DNA of 64,000 nt from Caballeronia sp. dw_19 (GCF_018449515.1 NZ_JAAVUQ010000043.1:1-64000); one strand, 5' to 3'; numbered from the stretch's first letter, positions 9,442-19,184 are shown. Made by a program: numbers and translations. The notes: generated from the sequence alone by a model not told the origin.

Positions 9442-10803
9442 ATGAACATTGTTATTTTGGCGGCAGGCACGGGCAAGCGCATGCGTTCCGCCTTGCCGAA
9501 AGTCCTTCATCCCCTGGCTGGCCGGCCGCTCCTTTCCCATGTGCTCGACGTTGCGCGTGCGCTCAAGCCCACGCGGCTTGTCGTCGTGATCGGACACGGG
9601 GCGGAACAGGTTCAAAAGGCAGTCGGCGCACCCGATGTCCAGTTCGCCGTGCAGGACCAGCAACTGGGCACCGGCCACGCGGTTCAGCAAGCGCTGCCGC
9701 TGCTCGACCTTTCCGTGCCAACGCTCATTCTTTACGGCGATGTGCCGCTCACCCGCGTCAGCACGCTGCAACGCCTGGCCGATACCGCCGCCAACGGCCG
9801 CTACGGCGTCCTGACCGTCACGCTGGACGATCCGACCGGGTACGGCCGCATCGTGCGCGATCCGACGGGCGCCGTGCAGTGCATTGTCGAGCAGAAAGAC
9901 GCCAATGCCGGGCAGTTGACGATTGCCGAGATCAACACGGGCATTGTCATTACGCCGACCGCGCAGTTGGGCGAATGGCTGGCATCGCTAAAAAACGACA
10001 ACGTGCAGGGCGAGTTTTATCTCACCGATGTCGTCGAGCGCGCGCTCGAAGCCGGCATTGAAGTGGTTACATCGCAACCGGACGAAGAGTGGGAAACGCT
10101 CGGCGTGAACAGCAAGCAGCAACTCGCCGAACTCGAACGGATTCATCAAGGCAATGTCGCCGAGGCGCTGCTGACCGCCGGCGTCACGCTGCTGGACCCC
10201 GCGCGCATTGATGTGCGCGGCACGCTGACCTGCGGACGGGATGTTTCCATCGACGTGAATTGCGTCTTCGAAGGCGACGTCACGCTGGCGGATAACGTGA
10301 CCGTCGGCCCGAATTGCGTGATTCGCAACGCGTCAATTGGCACGGGGACGCGGATTGATGCATTCACGCACATTGAGGGCGGCACGACCGGCGCGAATGT
10401 CGTGCTGGGGCCGTATGCGCGCTTGCGGCCGGGCGCGGTGCTCGGTGACGAAGCGCACGTGGGCAACTTCGTCGAAGTGAAAAACGCGGTGTTCGGGCGT
10501 GGGTCGAAGGCGAACCATTTGAGCTATATCGGCGACTCGGATATTGGGGCGCGAGTGAATATCGGTGCGGGCACGATCACGTGCAACTACGACGGCGCGA
10601 ACAAATTCCGCACGGTGATCGAGGACGATGTGTTTGTGGGCTCGGACACGCAATTCGTTGCGCCGGTGCGAGTGGGGCGTGGTGCTTCCATCGCGGCTGG
10701 GACGACGGTCTGGAAGGATGTCGCGGAAGATCAGCTCGTGCTGAACGAAAAAACTCAGGTCAGTAAGAGCGGTTACGTACGGCCGACAAAAAAGAAAGCT
10801 TGA
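9442..10803 (+). CDS. glmU: Bifunctional UDP-GlcNAc pyrophosphorylase / GlcN-1-P acetyltransferase
   Basis: Last two steps to UDP-GlcNAc for peptidoglycan and LPS. The 453-residue protein has the uridylyltransferase motif LAAGTGKRMRSALPKVLHPL at residues 5-24, and a C-terminal left-handed beta-helix of hexapeptide repeats with the acetyltransferase stretch GAGTITCNYDGANKFRT. It is followed by glmS, so this is the usual glmUS pair that supplies amino sugars. Confidence 0.97.
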   Translation: MNIVILAAGTGKRMRSALPKVLHPLAGRPLLSHVLDVARALKPTRLVVVIGHGAEQVQKAVGAPDVQFAVQDQQLGTGHAVQQALPLLDLSVPTLILYGDVPLTRVSTLQRLADTAANGRYGVLTVTLDDPTGYGRIVRDPTGAVQCIVEQKDANAGQLTIAEINTGIVITPTAQLGEWLASLKNDNVQGEFYLTDVVERALEAGIEVVTSQPDEEWETLGVNSKQQLAELERIHQGNVAEALLTAGVTLLDPARIDVRGTLTCGRDVSIDVNCVFEGDVTLADNVTVGPNCVIRNASIGTGTRIDAFTHIEGGTTGANVVLGPYARLRPGAVLGDEAHVGNFVEVKNAVFGRGSKANHLSYIGDSDIGARVNIGAGTITCNYDGANKFRTVIEDDVFVGSDTQFVAPVRVGRGASIAAGTTVWKDVAEDQLVLNEKTQVSKSGYVRPTKKKA

Positions 10804-10838
10804 ACAATACGGACGGCTCTGTCATGTGCTTGAGCGCG

Positions 10839-10866
10839 CGCCCTGGCGGCGAGCGCCGGGCGTTTT
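10839..10866 (+). terminator. Hairpin with T4 tail between glmU and glmS
   Basis: CGCCC(T)GGCG pairs with CGCCGGGCG with one bulged T and a five-base loop, followed by TTTT. It could be a weak terminator, an attenuator or an mRNA processing site that lets glmU and glmS differ in expression. The short T-run makes it uncertain. Confidence 0.45.
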
Positions 10867-10902
10867 CGAGCGATTCAAAAACAATCTGAAAAGGACAACG
10901 CC

Positions 10903-12720
10903 ATGTGCGGAATTGTCGGCGCGGTTGCGCAACGTAACATCGTATCGGTGCTGGTCGAAGGTCTGCGGCGGCTTGAATATCGCGGCTACGACTCTTGCGG
11001 TGTAGCCGTGATTGCCGATGGCGAACCGAAGCGCGCGCGCAGCGTTGCGCGCGTGGCCGATCTCGCCGATCAGGTTCGCGATACGCATCTGGAAGGCGTA
11101 ACTGGCATTGCGCACACGCGTTGGGCGACCCACGGCGCGCCCGTCACGGACAACGCACATCCCATCTTTTCGCGTAACGAACTGGCGCTGGTGCATAACG
11201 GGATCATCGAGAATTACGAGACCTTGCGGACCATGCTGCGCGGGAAGGGCTACGAGTTCGTCTCGCAGACCGATACCGAGGTCATCGCGCATTTGATCCA
11301 CAGCATGTATCGCGGCGATCTGTTTCAGACCGTGCGCGACGCCGTGAAGGAATTGCATGGCGCGTACGCCATTGCCGTGATCCACAAGGATCAGCCGCAT
11401 ACGGTTGTCGGCGCGCGGCAGGGGTCGCCGCTGGTTGTAGGCGTGGGCGACGGCGAGAACTTCCTGGCCTCCGATGCGCTCGCGCTCGCCGGCAGCACGG
11501 ATCGTTTTGCGTTCCTCGATGAAGGCGATGTGGTCGAGATCACGCTGGATGGCGTGAAGATTGTCGATCGCGATGGAATGCCGGCCGAGCGCGAAGTGCG
11601 CGTGGTCGCGGCGTATGGCGGCGCGGTTGAGCTTGGGCCGTATCGGCATTTCATGCAGAAGGAAATCTTCGAGCAACCGCGCGCGATCACCGACACCATT
11701 CCTCAAACCGATCGGTTCGCAGCAGAGTTGTTCGGGGCGGACGCGGCAGAGGTTTTCGCCGATATCGACAGTGTGCTTATTCTTGCGTGCGGCACGAGTT
11801 CGTATGCGGGCATGACGGCGAAGTACTGGCTTGAATCGGTTGCGAAGATTCCGACGCAAGTGGAGATTGCGAGTGAGTACCGGTATCGCGAATCGGTGCC
11901 GAATCCGCGGGCTTTGGTGGTGGTGATTTCGCAGTCGGGCGAGACCGCCGATACGCTGGCCGCTTTGAAGCATGCGCAGGCGCTGGGGCATAAACATACG
12001 CTGGCAGTTTGCAATGTGGCTTCCAGCGCGATGGTCCGGCTGACGAAGCTCGCGTTTCTCACGCATGCGGGGACCGAGATTGGGGTAGCTTCGACTAAAG
12101 CGTTTACTACGCAGTTGGTCGGGATGTTTGTGCTGGCTGTCACGCTTGGGACGTTGCGTGGGCATGTGAGTGAGAAGCAGGAAACCGATTATCTGACGCA
12201 GTTGCGGCATTTGCCGGCGGCGCTGAATAGCGTGCTGGCGCTGGAGCCGCAGATTATTGCGTGGTCGGAGGAGTTTTCACGCAAGGAGAATGCGTTGTTC
12301 CTCGGGCGTGGACTGCATTATCCGATCGCGCTTGAAGGCGCGTTGAAGCTTAAGGAGATTTCGTATATTCATGCGGAAGCTTATCCGGCTGGGGAATTGA
12401 AGCATGGGCCTTTGGCGCTGGTGACTGAGGCTATGCCGGTGGTGACGGTGGCGCCTAATGACACGCTTCTGGAGAAGTTGAAGTCGAATATGCAAGAGGT
12501 CAGGGCGCGAGGCGGCGAGTTGTATGTTTTCGCCGATTCCGATACGCGGATCGTTAGCGAGGATGGGATTCACGTTATAAGGATGCCTGAGCATTATGGG
12601 CTGCTTTCACCCATTCTTCATGTCGTGCCGCTGCAGTTGCTGGCTTATCACACGGCTTGTGCCAGAGGGACAGATGTGGATAAGCCCAGGAATTTGGCGA
12701 AGAGCGTGACTGTGGAGTGA
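10903..12720 (+). CDS. glmS: Glutamine--fructose-6-phosphate aminotransferase (isomerizing)
   Basis: Makes glucosamine-6-phosphate from fructose-6-P and glutamine, the entry to amino sugar synthesis. The 605-residue protein begins MCGIVGAV, giving the N-terminal nucleophile Cys after Met removal. The glutaminase domain occupies about the first 240 residues, two SIS domains follow (ACGTSSYAG, SQSGETADT, STKAFTTQ), and the protein ends with the conserved DKPRNLAKSVTVE. SD AAGGA lies before the ATG. No glmS ribozyme is seen or expected in this group. Confidence 0.97.
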   Translation: MCGIVGAVAQRNIVSVLVEGLRRLEYRGYDSCGVAVIADGEPKRARSVARVADLADQVRDTHLEGVTGIAHTRWATHGAPVTDNAHPIFSRNELALVHNGIIENYETLRTMLRGKGYEFVSQTDTEVIAHLIHSMYRGDLFQTVRDAVKELHGAYAIAVIHKDQPHTVVGARQGSPLVVGVGDGENFLASDALALAGSTDRFAFLDEGDVVEITLDGVKIVDRDGMPAEREVRVVAAYGGAVELGPYRHFMQKEIFEQPRAITDTIPQTDRFAAELFGADAAEVFADIDSVLILACGTSSYAGMTAKYWLESVAKIPTQVEIASEYRYRESVPNPRALVVVISQSGETADTLAALKHAQALGHKHTLAVCNVASSAMVRLTKLAFLTHAGTEIGVASTKAFTTQLVGMFVLAVTLGTLRGHVSEKQETDYLTQLRHLPAALNSVLALEPQIIAWSEEFSRKENALFLGRGLHYPIALEGALKLKEISYIHAEAYPAGELKHGPLALVTEAMPVVTVAPNDTLLEKLKSNMQEVRARGGELYVFADSDTRIVSEDGIHVIRMPEHYGLLSPILHVVPLQLLAYHTACARGTDVDKPRNLAKSVTVE

Positions 12721-13014
12721 GGGGGGATGTTTCGCAGACCAAGCTCGGATACGTCGTTGCCAACTGTAATCATCGCGCAGCATTCCAGATAACCGAGCAC
12801 TGCGAGCGACATCAGTGCTGCGTCCACCAACATTCCATCGTCACCCGTTCGTTTGTGCGAAGGTTTAGTCGCCGCTACGGCAATGACCGGACAACGATAG
12901 GGCTTGAAGTCGCAAACGAGGCATGCGGACCGAAGACCATCGGTTTCTTCAATTGCAACCCCGGCGAGCGACCGGACTGAACCCCGTGCCATACTTGCGG
13001 CTCCTCTCGCCCCT

Positions 13015-13974
13015 ATGTCAACGACCGTGATGATTGCCTCTTCCGCGTCCATCGGCTTTAACTTCAACCCCCTCGACCGCCGCTCCGACAAGCGGGACGA
13101 CCACGCCTTCTTCGAGCACCTACGCGGCGACCCGGCCGCGCGCTTTCTTGTCTTCGACGGCGACGTCCCCTTGCTCAAGCGAGGCAGCGGGCATGACCCT
13201 TGGTTCGTCGCCAGCGAGACCGCTGCCTTCGGCCAGCCGCTTCATAGCATCTTCCTCGGGGAAGACACCGACGGCAGCGGACGCTTTGCGCTCGGCTTCG
13301 CATTCAACCCTGCCCCGGAGGACCCATCGCCAGGCACCGGCTATGACCGCATCGATCTTCGCTCGCTCGCGCTGCAAGACCTCGTCGCTGCGGGCGTGCT
13401 CGGAATACTGGCCGAGGCGAAGTCGATGCTCGACTGGCATCGCCGCCACTCCTTCTGCGCAAACTGCGGCTCTCCAAGCCGCGTCACGGCGGCCGGCTGG
13501 CAACGCATCTGCGATGTTTGCGGCACGCGCCATTTCCCGCGGGTGGATCCAGTCGTGATCATGCTGGTAATAGACGGCGAACGGTGTCTGCTCGGACGCC
13601 AGCGTCAATTCGCCCCTGGCATGTACTCGGCGCTTGCTGGTTTCGTTGAACCCGGCGAGACCGCGGAAGACGCCGTGCGCCGCGAAGTGATGGAGGAGGC
13701 TCGCGTGAAGTGTGCACAGGTTGTCTACTTCGCGTCGCAGCCGTGGCCGTTTCCTTCATCACTGATGATCGGCTGCTTTGCGCAGGCGAGCGATACCGAC
13801 ATCGTCGTCGATACGGATGAACTCGAGGACGCCCGCTGGTTCTCGCGCCAGGAGGTTGCGGCGATGCTCGCGGGAACGCATGCGGATGGGCTGTCGACGC
13901 CCAAGCCGTTCGCCATCGCTCATCATTTGGTGCAGGCGTACGTCGAGAAGGGTGGTTCGGTATTGCTCGGCTGA
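13015..13974 (+). CDS. nudC: NAD(+) diphosphatase / RNA decapping Nudix hydrolase
   Basis: Hydrolyses NADH/NAD to NMN(H) and AMP and removes NAD caps from RNA. The 319-residue protein shows the four-Cys zinc ribbon (FCANCGSPS ... ICDVCGTRHFPRVDP), the Nudix box GFVEPGETAEDAVRREVMEE, and the NudC-specific SQPWPFPSSLM. The start could be this ATG or the one 15 bases downstream (MIASSASIGFNF). It begins nearly 300 bases after glmS; that gap shows no gene of its own. Confidence 0.94.
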   Translation: MSTTVMIASSASIGFNFNPLDRRSDKRDDHAFFEHLRGDPAARFLVFDGDVPLLKRGSGHDPWFVASETAAFGQPLHSIFLGEDTDGSGRFALGFAFNPAPEDPSPGTGYDRIDLRSLALQDLVAAGVLGILAEAKSMLDWHRRHSFCANCGSPSRVTAAGWQRICDVCGTRHFPRVDPVVIMLVIDGERCLLGRQRQFAPGMYSALAGFVEPGETAEDAVRREVMEEARVKCAQVVYFASQPWPFPSSLMIGCFAQASDTDIVVDTDELEDARWFSRQEVAAMLAGTHADGLSTPKPFAIAHHLVQAYVEKGGSVLLG

Positions 13975-14177
13975 GCGTCCCGCAAAAGGAGCGCTTGCAA
14001 TTGCAGGGAGTCGCCTGGTGCGCGAGGCCAGAAGCTGGATCGCTCACTCCGGCGTAAGGCGTCGGTGGGGACCGATTCTCGCAGTCCCTCAAGCTTATCC
14101 CATCGGCGCGATTCGAATGACGCGTGCCGACCTGCCTCGTCCATCCGACTCATTCTGCACGGCCGTGACTGCAACTT

Positions 14178-14696
14178 TCATGGTCGTCCGGTCGAAAGCT
14201 GGTAGGCCAGTTTTTCGTACAGTGACCAGACATAGCCGTCTGGTTTCAGTCCTGCGCGGATAAAGCCAAGCGACTCGTAGTAGGCGCATAGCTTCGCGTT
14301 TTGGACGTCGCAGTCGAGCCGAACAAAACGCCGGTTCACGCCGCTCACCTTGTTAGCGCACCAATCAAGCATGAAGCTGCCAAGTCCATGTCCGTTAAAA
14401 CCTTTTCTCACGCAAAGCCCATGCACATAACCGGCGATCGGTTCTTGCGTCCCCCAGTGGCTGTCATCGTCGAAATCGAGCGAAAACGTTCCGACGGACG
14501 TGCCATCTTGCTCGACGACATACACATCTTTTTGGGAAACATTGTTTAGTACCCATCTCTCGGAAAATCCGTCTCCTTCCTTGCCCCACGCATAGTCGCA
14601 GTGCGCCACCTTCTTTGCGTGTGCATCGTTACGGATTTGCGTGAGAGCCGGTACGTCCCCTTCCCCTGCCATACGGACGATTCTTTTTGTCATCAC
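14178..14696 (-). CDS. GNAT family N-acetyltransferase
   Basis: A 172-residue acetyl-CoA-dependent acetyltransferase. Motif A lies around VHGLCVRKGFNGHGLGSFMLDW (the pyrophosphate-binding RxxxGxG form), followed by RLDCDVQNAKLCAYYESLGF, the classic motif B. The substrate is not evident. It stands alone, facing nudC; the 200-base gap between the two stops holds nothing I can assign. Confidence 0.88.
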   Translation of the reverse strand: MMTKRIVRMAGEGDVPALTQIRNDAHAKKVAHCDYAWGKEGDGFSERWVLNNVSQKDVYVVEQDGTSVGTFSLDFDDDSHWGTQEPIAGYVHGLCVRKGFNGHGLGSFMLDWCANKVSGVNRRFVRLDCDVQNAKLCAYYESLGFIRAGLKPDGYVWSLYEKLAYQLSTGRP

Positions 14697-14842
14697 TTAT
14701 CCCTTTGATAGCTACGGGAGAGCGAATGTTAGCAGTATGCCGTCACAGTGAGAGCGGGCCCCACGCTCGTTTTTCGTGGAGGTGCCAAGGCTTGCGCCCG
14801 GGCAACGGCTGACGTATCAGACTGGGCGCTCAAGCGGTAGCT

Positions 14843-15157
14843 CTACTTCTGAAAAATGGCGATGTTTTCTACAAGCCAGCGGGTCAGAGGCAAAGGAGCT
14901 TCTCCCGTCACCTCCTGGACAGTCGTGGTCGTTTCGCTCATTGCCGAGTCGCGGAATGCCTGGTCGAGACCGACAAGCAGGTCAACGACGAACGCCGGAA
15001 GCCCTTCTGCCAGCAGAACATCTCGCTTCTGTTCGAGGGTTCGCTCCCCATAAATGACTTTGCGGCCTGGCAGTCGTGAAAGTTCGTCTGCAATTTCATG
15101 CATCGTCATGGCACGTGGGCCCGTGAGGTGATAGACACGCTGAGACTCAGGTTCCAA
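14843..15157 (-). pseudogene. NmrA-like NAD(P)-binding protein, C-terminal remnant
   Basis: About 104 codons read as the end of an NmrA/NAD(P)H-binding family protein: VYHLTGPRAMTMHEIADELSRL, ... EVTGEAPLPLTRWLVENIAIFQ. The Rossmann N-terminus (about 180 residues in intact relatives) is missing, and an in-frame TGA lies just upstream of the first homologous residues. A TTG could formally start it, but I read it as debris left when the neighbouring efflux gene arrived. Confidence 0.7.
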
Positions 15158-15379
15158 CGATCAAGTGGTGCTTTGCATCGACCGCTACGGCCGACTGCGC
15201 GGGCGGTAGCCGCCCACAGAAGGACGCGACGCAACTGTCAAACACATGCACCCGCAATGGGCATCGTGTCGAATTGCAAGATGACAGGCACAATACGCAG
15301 CGATGCCGCCGAAACGCGTCGTGCTCGATATTCGAATGCGCCGATACCGCATCACCGAATTCGCCTCTTCGATGCTTTC

Positions 15380-16642
15380 ATGAACCACACTATCCTCGAC
15401 CGTCCTGTCCCTCCCGCGCCCGTGCCGAATTCGCCGCGCTTCCTGCTGTTCCTGATCTGCCTGTTCGCCTCCGCCGGGCAGCTTGCGATCGATATCTACG
15501 TGCCGGCGCTACCCGCGATGGCGCGTTTCTTCGCTACTTCGCCTCAGGCAATCCAGTCGAGCGTTTCCGGCTACATGGCGGCTTACGCGCTCGGCCAACT
15601 CGTCTTCGGGCCCGTAGCCGATGCATACGGACGCAAACCCGTACTGGCTTTCGGCCTCGTCATTTTCACGATCGGCTGCCTGCTGTCGCTCGCCGCGCCG
15701 AATCTGGAGACGTTTCTCCTCGCCCGCTGCCTGCAGGGCTTCGGCATCGCCGCCACGAACCTGCTCGCGAAGGCAATCATCACCGACTCGTTTTCTGGGC
15801 AGGCGCTGATGCATGCGTTCACCTACATGGCAATCGCGTGGGGGCTTGCGCCGATCGTGGCGCCCGTGATTGGCGCCCACCTGCAGACGTTGTTTGGCTG
15901 GAAGGCCTGCCTCGTCTTCCTGCTCGTCTATTCGCTTGTAATGTGGGCGGTGATCTGGCGATACCGAGAAACGTTGCTGCGCCCGGTGCGCCTGGAGCCG
16001 CGCGCGCTGATGACAAACGCGGGCAAGGTGCTCTCGAGTCCGGTGTTCCAGAGTTGCTTCCTCGCCCAGGGCCTGTGCTACAGCATCTTGCTCGTCTTCA
16101 ACATCATCGGACCGTTCATGGTGCAGAACACGCTGCACAAGCCCCCGACCTATTTCGGCTACCTCGCGCTCGGCATCGGGATGATGTATTTCCTGGGCGG
16201 CCTGTCGAACCGTATGCACGGCCCGCGTCTGCCGACCCCGGAACAGCGGCTGTACATCGGTGCGCGCTTGATGGCGGCCACGTCGATTGCGATGCTGTTA
16301 CTTGCGCTGACGGTCGGCCTGCGCGTATGGACGCTCGCGACACCGGTGCTCGTGATGGGGTTCTGCGCAGGCGCGATGTATCCGACGTTGATGGCCAAGG
16401 GCAATTCCCTGTTCCCGCATATCGCGGGCCTGACAAGCGCGATCCTCGGATGTGCACTGCTGCTCGTGTCGTCGGCAATGATGGGGCTCGCCGGCTTCTT
16501 GTCGGTGCAGGTCCTGACGCCGCTCGCGGTGTTCTTCGTGATCCTCGCGTTCGGGGTGGTCTGGATGGTGACGAAGCTGCTGCGACATCTGGCTCAACTG
16601 CAGCCCGACGCAACCGTGTGCCGCAATGGCAAGGTGGCGTAG
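15380..16642 (+). CDS. Bcr/CflA family multidrug efflux MFS transporter
   Basis: A 420-residue drug/H+ antiporter of the inner membrane. Twelve hydrophobic segments are visible, starting at FLLFLICLFASAGQLAIDIYVPALP with the D of motif D1. Motif A is GPVADAYGRKPVLAFG in the loop between segments 2 and 3, and LARCLQGFGIAATN is typical of the family. The reading frame is open far upstream, but MNHTILDRP at 15380 puts the start directly before the first membrane segment. Likely substrates are chloramphenicol- or bicyclomycin-like drugs; not provable here. Confidence 0.88.
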   Translation: MNHTILDRPVPPAPVPNSPRFLLFLICLFASAGQLAIDIYVPALPAMARFFATSPQAIQSSVSGYMAAYALGQLVFGPVADAYGRKPVLAFGLVIFTIGCLLSLAAPNLETFLLARCLQGFGIAATNLLAKAIITDSFSGQALMHAFTYMAIAWGLAPIVAPVIGAHLQTLFGWKACLVFLLVYSLVMWAVIWRYRETLLRPVRLEPRALMTNAGKVLSSPVFQSCFLAQGLCYSILLVFNIIGPFMVQNTLHKPPTYFGYLALGIGMMYFLGGLSNRMHGPRLPTPEQRLYIGARLMAATSIAMLLLALTVGLRVWTLATPVLVMGFCAGAMYPTLMAKGNSLFPHIAGLTSAILGCALLLVSSAMMGLAGFLSVQVLTPLAVFFVILAFGVVWMVTKLLRHLAQLQPDATVCRNGKVA

Positions 16643-16679
16643 CGCGTAACCGGCGGCTGCTCAGGCGATCTGATTTCCT

Positions 16680-16905
16680 TGGAACGCCATCAGGGTTCTT
16701 TTCCGATTGGATAAAGAGCGGCGGAATTGCGCTGATGAGCACCGCCTTCGTTACGCGCCCGTTTCCGGTGCCGTGTCGGACGACATACCGTGTCACCTCG
16801 CCTCCGCCCGTGGAATGACCGATGTGCACCGCATTCTTGAGATCGAGCGCCTTGGTGAGTTCGGCGACGTCGGCTGCGTAGGTGTCCATATCGTTGCGCG
16901 CACGG
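16680..16905 (-). pseudogene. Alpha/beta hydrolase (non-heme haloperoxidase type) fragment
   Basis: About 75 codons match the middle of a chloroperoxidase-like alpha/beta hydrolase: NDMDTYAADVAELTKALDLK, then VHIGHSTGGGEVTRYVVRHG with the nucleophile Ser in GHSTGG, then KAVLISAIPP. It breaks off at NPDGVP, where it runs into sequence from the end of the Bcr/CflA gene, and the N-terminal strand region is not recognisable. Remnant, not functional. Confidence 0.7.
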
Positions 16906-17208
16906 TTTGGGTCGATCGGACCATCATAATCAACGGTGATCGTGCCGGCACCCGTGTTCTCGCCGTGAAGCATGCGAGCTTGCTCAGGCTTGCTCGCGAC
17001 GGATAACTGGGCCCGCCTCATCGAGGCCAACGTACCGCTTGAGAAGCGGACATTGCGGGCTCTGGTTAAGCGCGCCTTCAACATGCTTACGGTACGTCAA
17101 GGCGATCGGTCTTGACGCCACAAGATTCGCCATGAACCGGCTATCTATCTGTATTATATCGATTATTTGCGATAATTTTCCGCGAAAAGATCCGCCAGAA
17201 TAGCCGCC
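16906..17208. other. Intergenic stretch without a recognisable gene
   Basis: Mixed sequence between the hydrolase fragment and the Fic pseudogene. The last 60 bases are AT-rich and probably held the Fic gene promoter. I see no intact coding signal. Confidence 0.4.
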
Positions 17209-17824
17209 ATGATCGCCTCCAAGCCCAAATATCCGTATTACGCGGTTCACCGGATGCATCCGCTGCTGCCTTCCGAGCCGAAGCTGGACGCCCTGCGCCC
17301 GTTAGCCGCCGATGTGATCGGGCGGGCAAAGGATCTGGCAGCCTACGGCATGCCGCATCTGCGCAATCTGCTGCGCGAGGCGCTACGGCCGATGAACTCC
17401 TACTATACGAACAAGATAGAGGGACAACATACCGAGCCGCTGCTGATCGAGCGCGCGTTGCAAAAAGATTTCTCCAGCAGGCCTGATGAAGCGCGCAAGC
17501 AACGCATCGCGGTCGCTCATATTGTCACCGAGCGCTGGGGCGAAAAGACTTTCTCCACATTCGACTCCAATGTGTTCTTTGAAGCGTCCGTACCTCAAGC
17601 CATTCGCCTATCTGGCAACCGTCGAGTCGATGGACAGAGCCCGGTTCAAAGGCATGATGGGGCTAGCGAGCCGAACCGCGGATCGTGTGCTGGCGGATCT
17701 TTTCAAGCTGGGCATCGTTCGCTCGAGAACGCCCAAAGGTCCCGTTGAACTCGCATTGCCAATTACCTTGTTCCGATATCTGTTTCCGCGTCTATGGCCG
17801 GAAGCCGAAGCTGATACTGCTTGA
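17209..17824 (+). pseudogene. Fic family protein with the catalytic core deleted and a frameshift
   Basis: The first ~115 codons match a Fic N-terminal domain, including the inhibitory-helix pattern TNKIEG at residues 67-72 ((S/T)xxxE(G/N)) and HIVTERWGEKTFSTFD. Around 17575-17600 the homology jumps, in another frame, to the C-terminal winged-helix region (RPYLKPFAYLATVESMDRAR, RTADRVLADLFKLGIV, TPKGPVELALPITLFRYLFP) that ends at 17824. The central FIC domain with HPFxDGNGR is absent. This is an internal deletion with loss of frame, so no AMPylating enzyme is made. Confidence 0.85.
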
Positions 17825-18016
17825 AAAACGACCGAACACATCTGGGTAATCGTCGGTTGTTACGCTCGCCACGCGTCACGACCATGCCAGCTCAACGCGA
17901 ACTCCAATCATCCGCACAGCAGCCCCTTCGTGGACGATCACGCAACAAATATTGCGGTAGCATTGCCACTGCCATCGCGCCGTGGGCGCATATCTCAATT
18001 CGTCATCTTGCTATCC

Positions 18017-18562
18017 GTGAAAAATCCTGCCAAACCCTCGTGGGTCGACATCAAGGCTCAACTCTCCGCGTTCGATCGCGCTGGTCTGCTAGGCCTCGTC
18101 CAGGACCTGTACGCCGCAAGCAAGGACAATCAGGCGTTTCTACACGCCAAATTCGGCTTGGGAAACGATGTCCTGAAGGTATACAAAAAGGTCATAGACA
18201 CATGCGTATGGCCAGACGCTTTCAAGAATCAAGACGTATCGGTCTCGAAAGCGAAGAAAGCGATCTCCGACTACAAGAAAGCAATTGGTCGGCCAGAGGG
18301 CCTGACGGAACTTATGGTGTTCTATTGCGAGCGGGCCGCTGGATTCTGCGATGACATCGGGATGGAAGACGATGCCTTTTTCGGAGCGCTGGTGCGTATG
18401 TACGAACAGGCGCTGAAGTCGGTGGCCTCCCTGCCGGATGTCGAACGCGATGCGTTTATCGCCCGGCTCGATGCAGTACGCCGCGTTTGTGCCAACTTCG
18501 GTTACGGGGTCAGCGACGACATGAACGCACTGTTTGCTGATTACGTCTCCGACGACCGCTAA
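18017..18562 (+). CDS. DUF6155 family protein
   Basis: A roughly 181-residue soluble protein (KPSWVDIKAQLSAFDRAGLL..., ...LHAKFG...) resembling DUF6155, function unknown. I prefer the GTG at 18017 (VKNPAKPSW) because family members begin a few residues before this; an in-frame ATG at 17930 would add 29 residues of poor quality. It lies between the Fic remnant and a long gap, with no operon partner. Confidence 0.65.
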   Translation: MKNPAKPSWVDIKAQLSAFDRAGLLGLVQDLYAASKDNQAFLHAKFGLGNDVLKVYKKVIDTCVWPDAFKNQDVSVSKAKKAISDYKKAIGRPEGLTELMVFYCERAAGFCDDIGMEDDAFFGALVRMYEQALKSVASLPDVERDAFIARLDAVRRVCANFGYGVSDDMNALFADYVSDDR

Positions 18563-19123
18563 TCGCGAACCAGGGTCACGATGGAGTAAGAGCTTGGCTC
18601 GTCCCGTTGCTAGGGTGGTGCGTCACAAATAATGCAACTTGATTGCAATTGCGAGTCTAGCGCCAGCCGGATGGGTGTCGGCCGGAGCGACTGTTGGAAA
18701 GCGCGTACGTCATCTGATCCGGCTCCAGAGGGTTTTAGCAACTCTAGAAGATGATCGGGGTTTATGCCAAAAATAGGGTGTCCTTATCAATAAACGGAAA
18801 TGAGATCCACTGATTGTCCAGCGCTGGCATGCGGTAAGCCTCGTCCTGGGTTCCTTACAACGGAACAACGCATTCACTCGCTAATCCTGCCAACCTTACA
18901 ACGTCTGACCGGCGTCATGTCAGGTAACAAAGTGATGTTGCGGCGCAGGGTGCATTTGTGGCGCAATGAGTGGTGATAGCGGACGGCGCGCCGCCGCCGA
19001 TGCAATCAGATTGCGTTCGTAGCAGCGATCGAGATTGAAATTTTCTTTTAAGATAGTTAAATATACAAAGCTTGTGTCGTCTCGTTGTCGGACTGCCAAT
19101 CCGGTATGAAGAATGAGTCTGCA
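18563..19123. other. Long intergenic region, no gene seen
   Basis: About 560 bases with no convincing coding potential on either strand. An AT-rich patch lies near 19040-19065. The right end runs into the insertion-sequence-like remnant in front of the RND efflux operon. Confidence 0.5.
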
Positions 19124-19176
19124 TGGGACCGGAGTAGGCGCTATGGGATCAGAGTAAGCGCTCACTCAGGTCGACA
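19124..19176. mobile_element. Insertion-sequence end-to-end remnant (copy A)
   Basis: A 53-base element starting TGGGACC and ending TCGACA. It has two direct copies of the pattern ATGGGAYCRGAGTARGCGCT followed by a partial inverted copy (CGCTCACTCAGGTCGACA). Copy B at 61911-61989 has the same plan. TG...CA ends with multiple sub-terminal repeats are a feature of IS21-type elements, so this looks like the two ends of such an element after loss of its genes. It stops 8 bases before the RND operon start codon. Confidence 0.55.
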
Positions 19177-19184
19177 CAGAGGGA

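Noticed and set aside
10804..10902. glmS ribozyme/riboswitch
   Set aside because: Leader is too short and lacks the ribozyme core; only a simple hairpin is present.
12648..13178. Minus-strand open frame over the glmS end containing VTLFAKFLGLSTS
   Set aside because: It is the antisense of the conserved glmS C-terminus (DKPRNLAKSVTVE), a well-known false gene.
14090..14180. Possible tRNA because of GATTCGAATGACG
   Set aside because: No acceptor stem or anticodon arm can be folded around it.
15274..16818. Long plus-strand open frame overlapping the Bcr/CflA gene
   Set aside because: Arg/Ala/Pro-rich shadow frame of a high-GC gene, with no hydrophobic or domain pattern.
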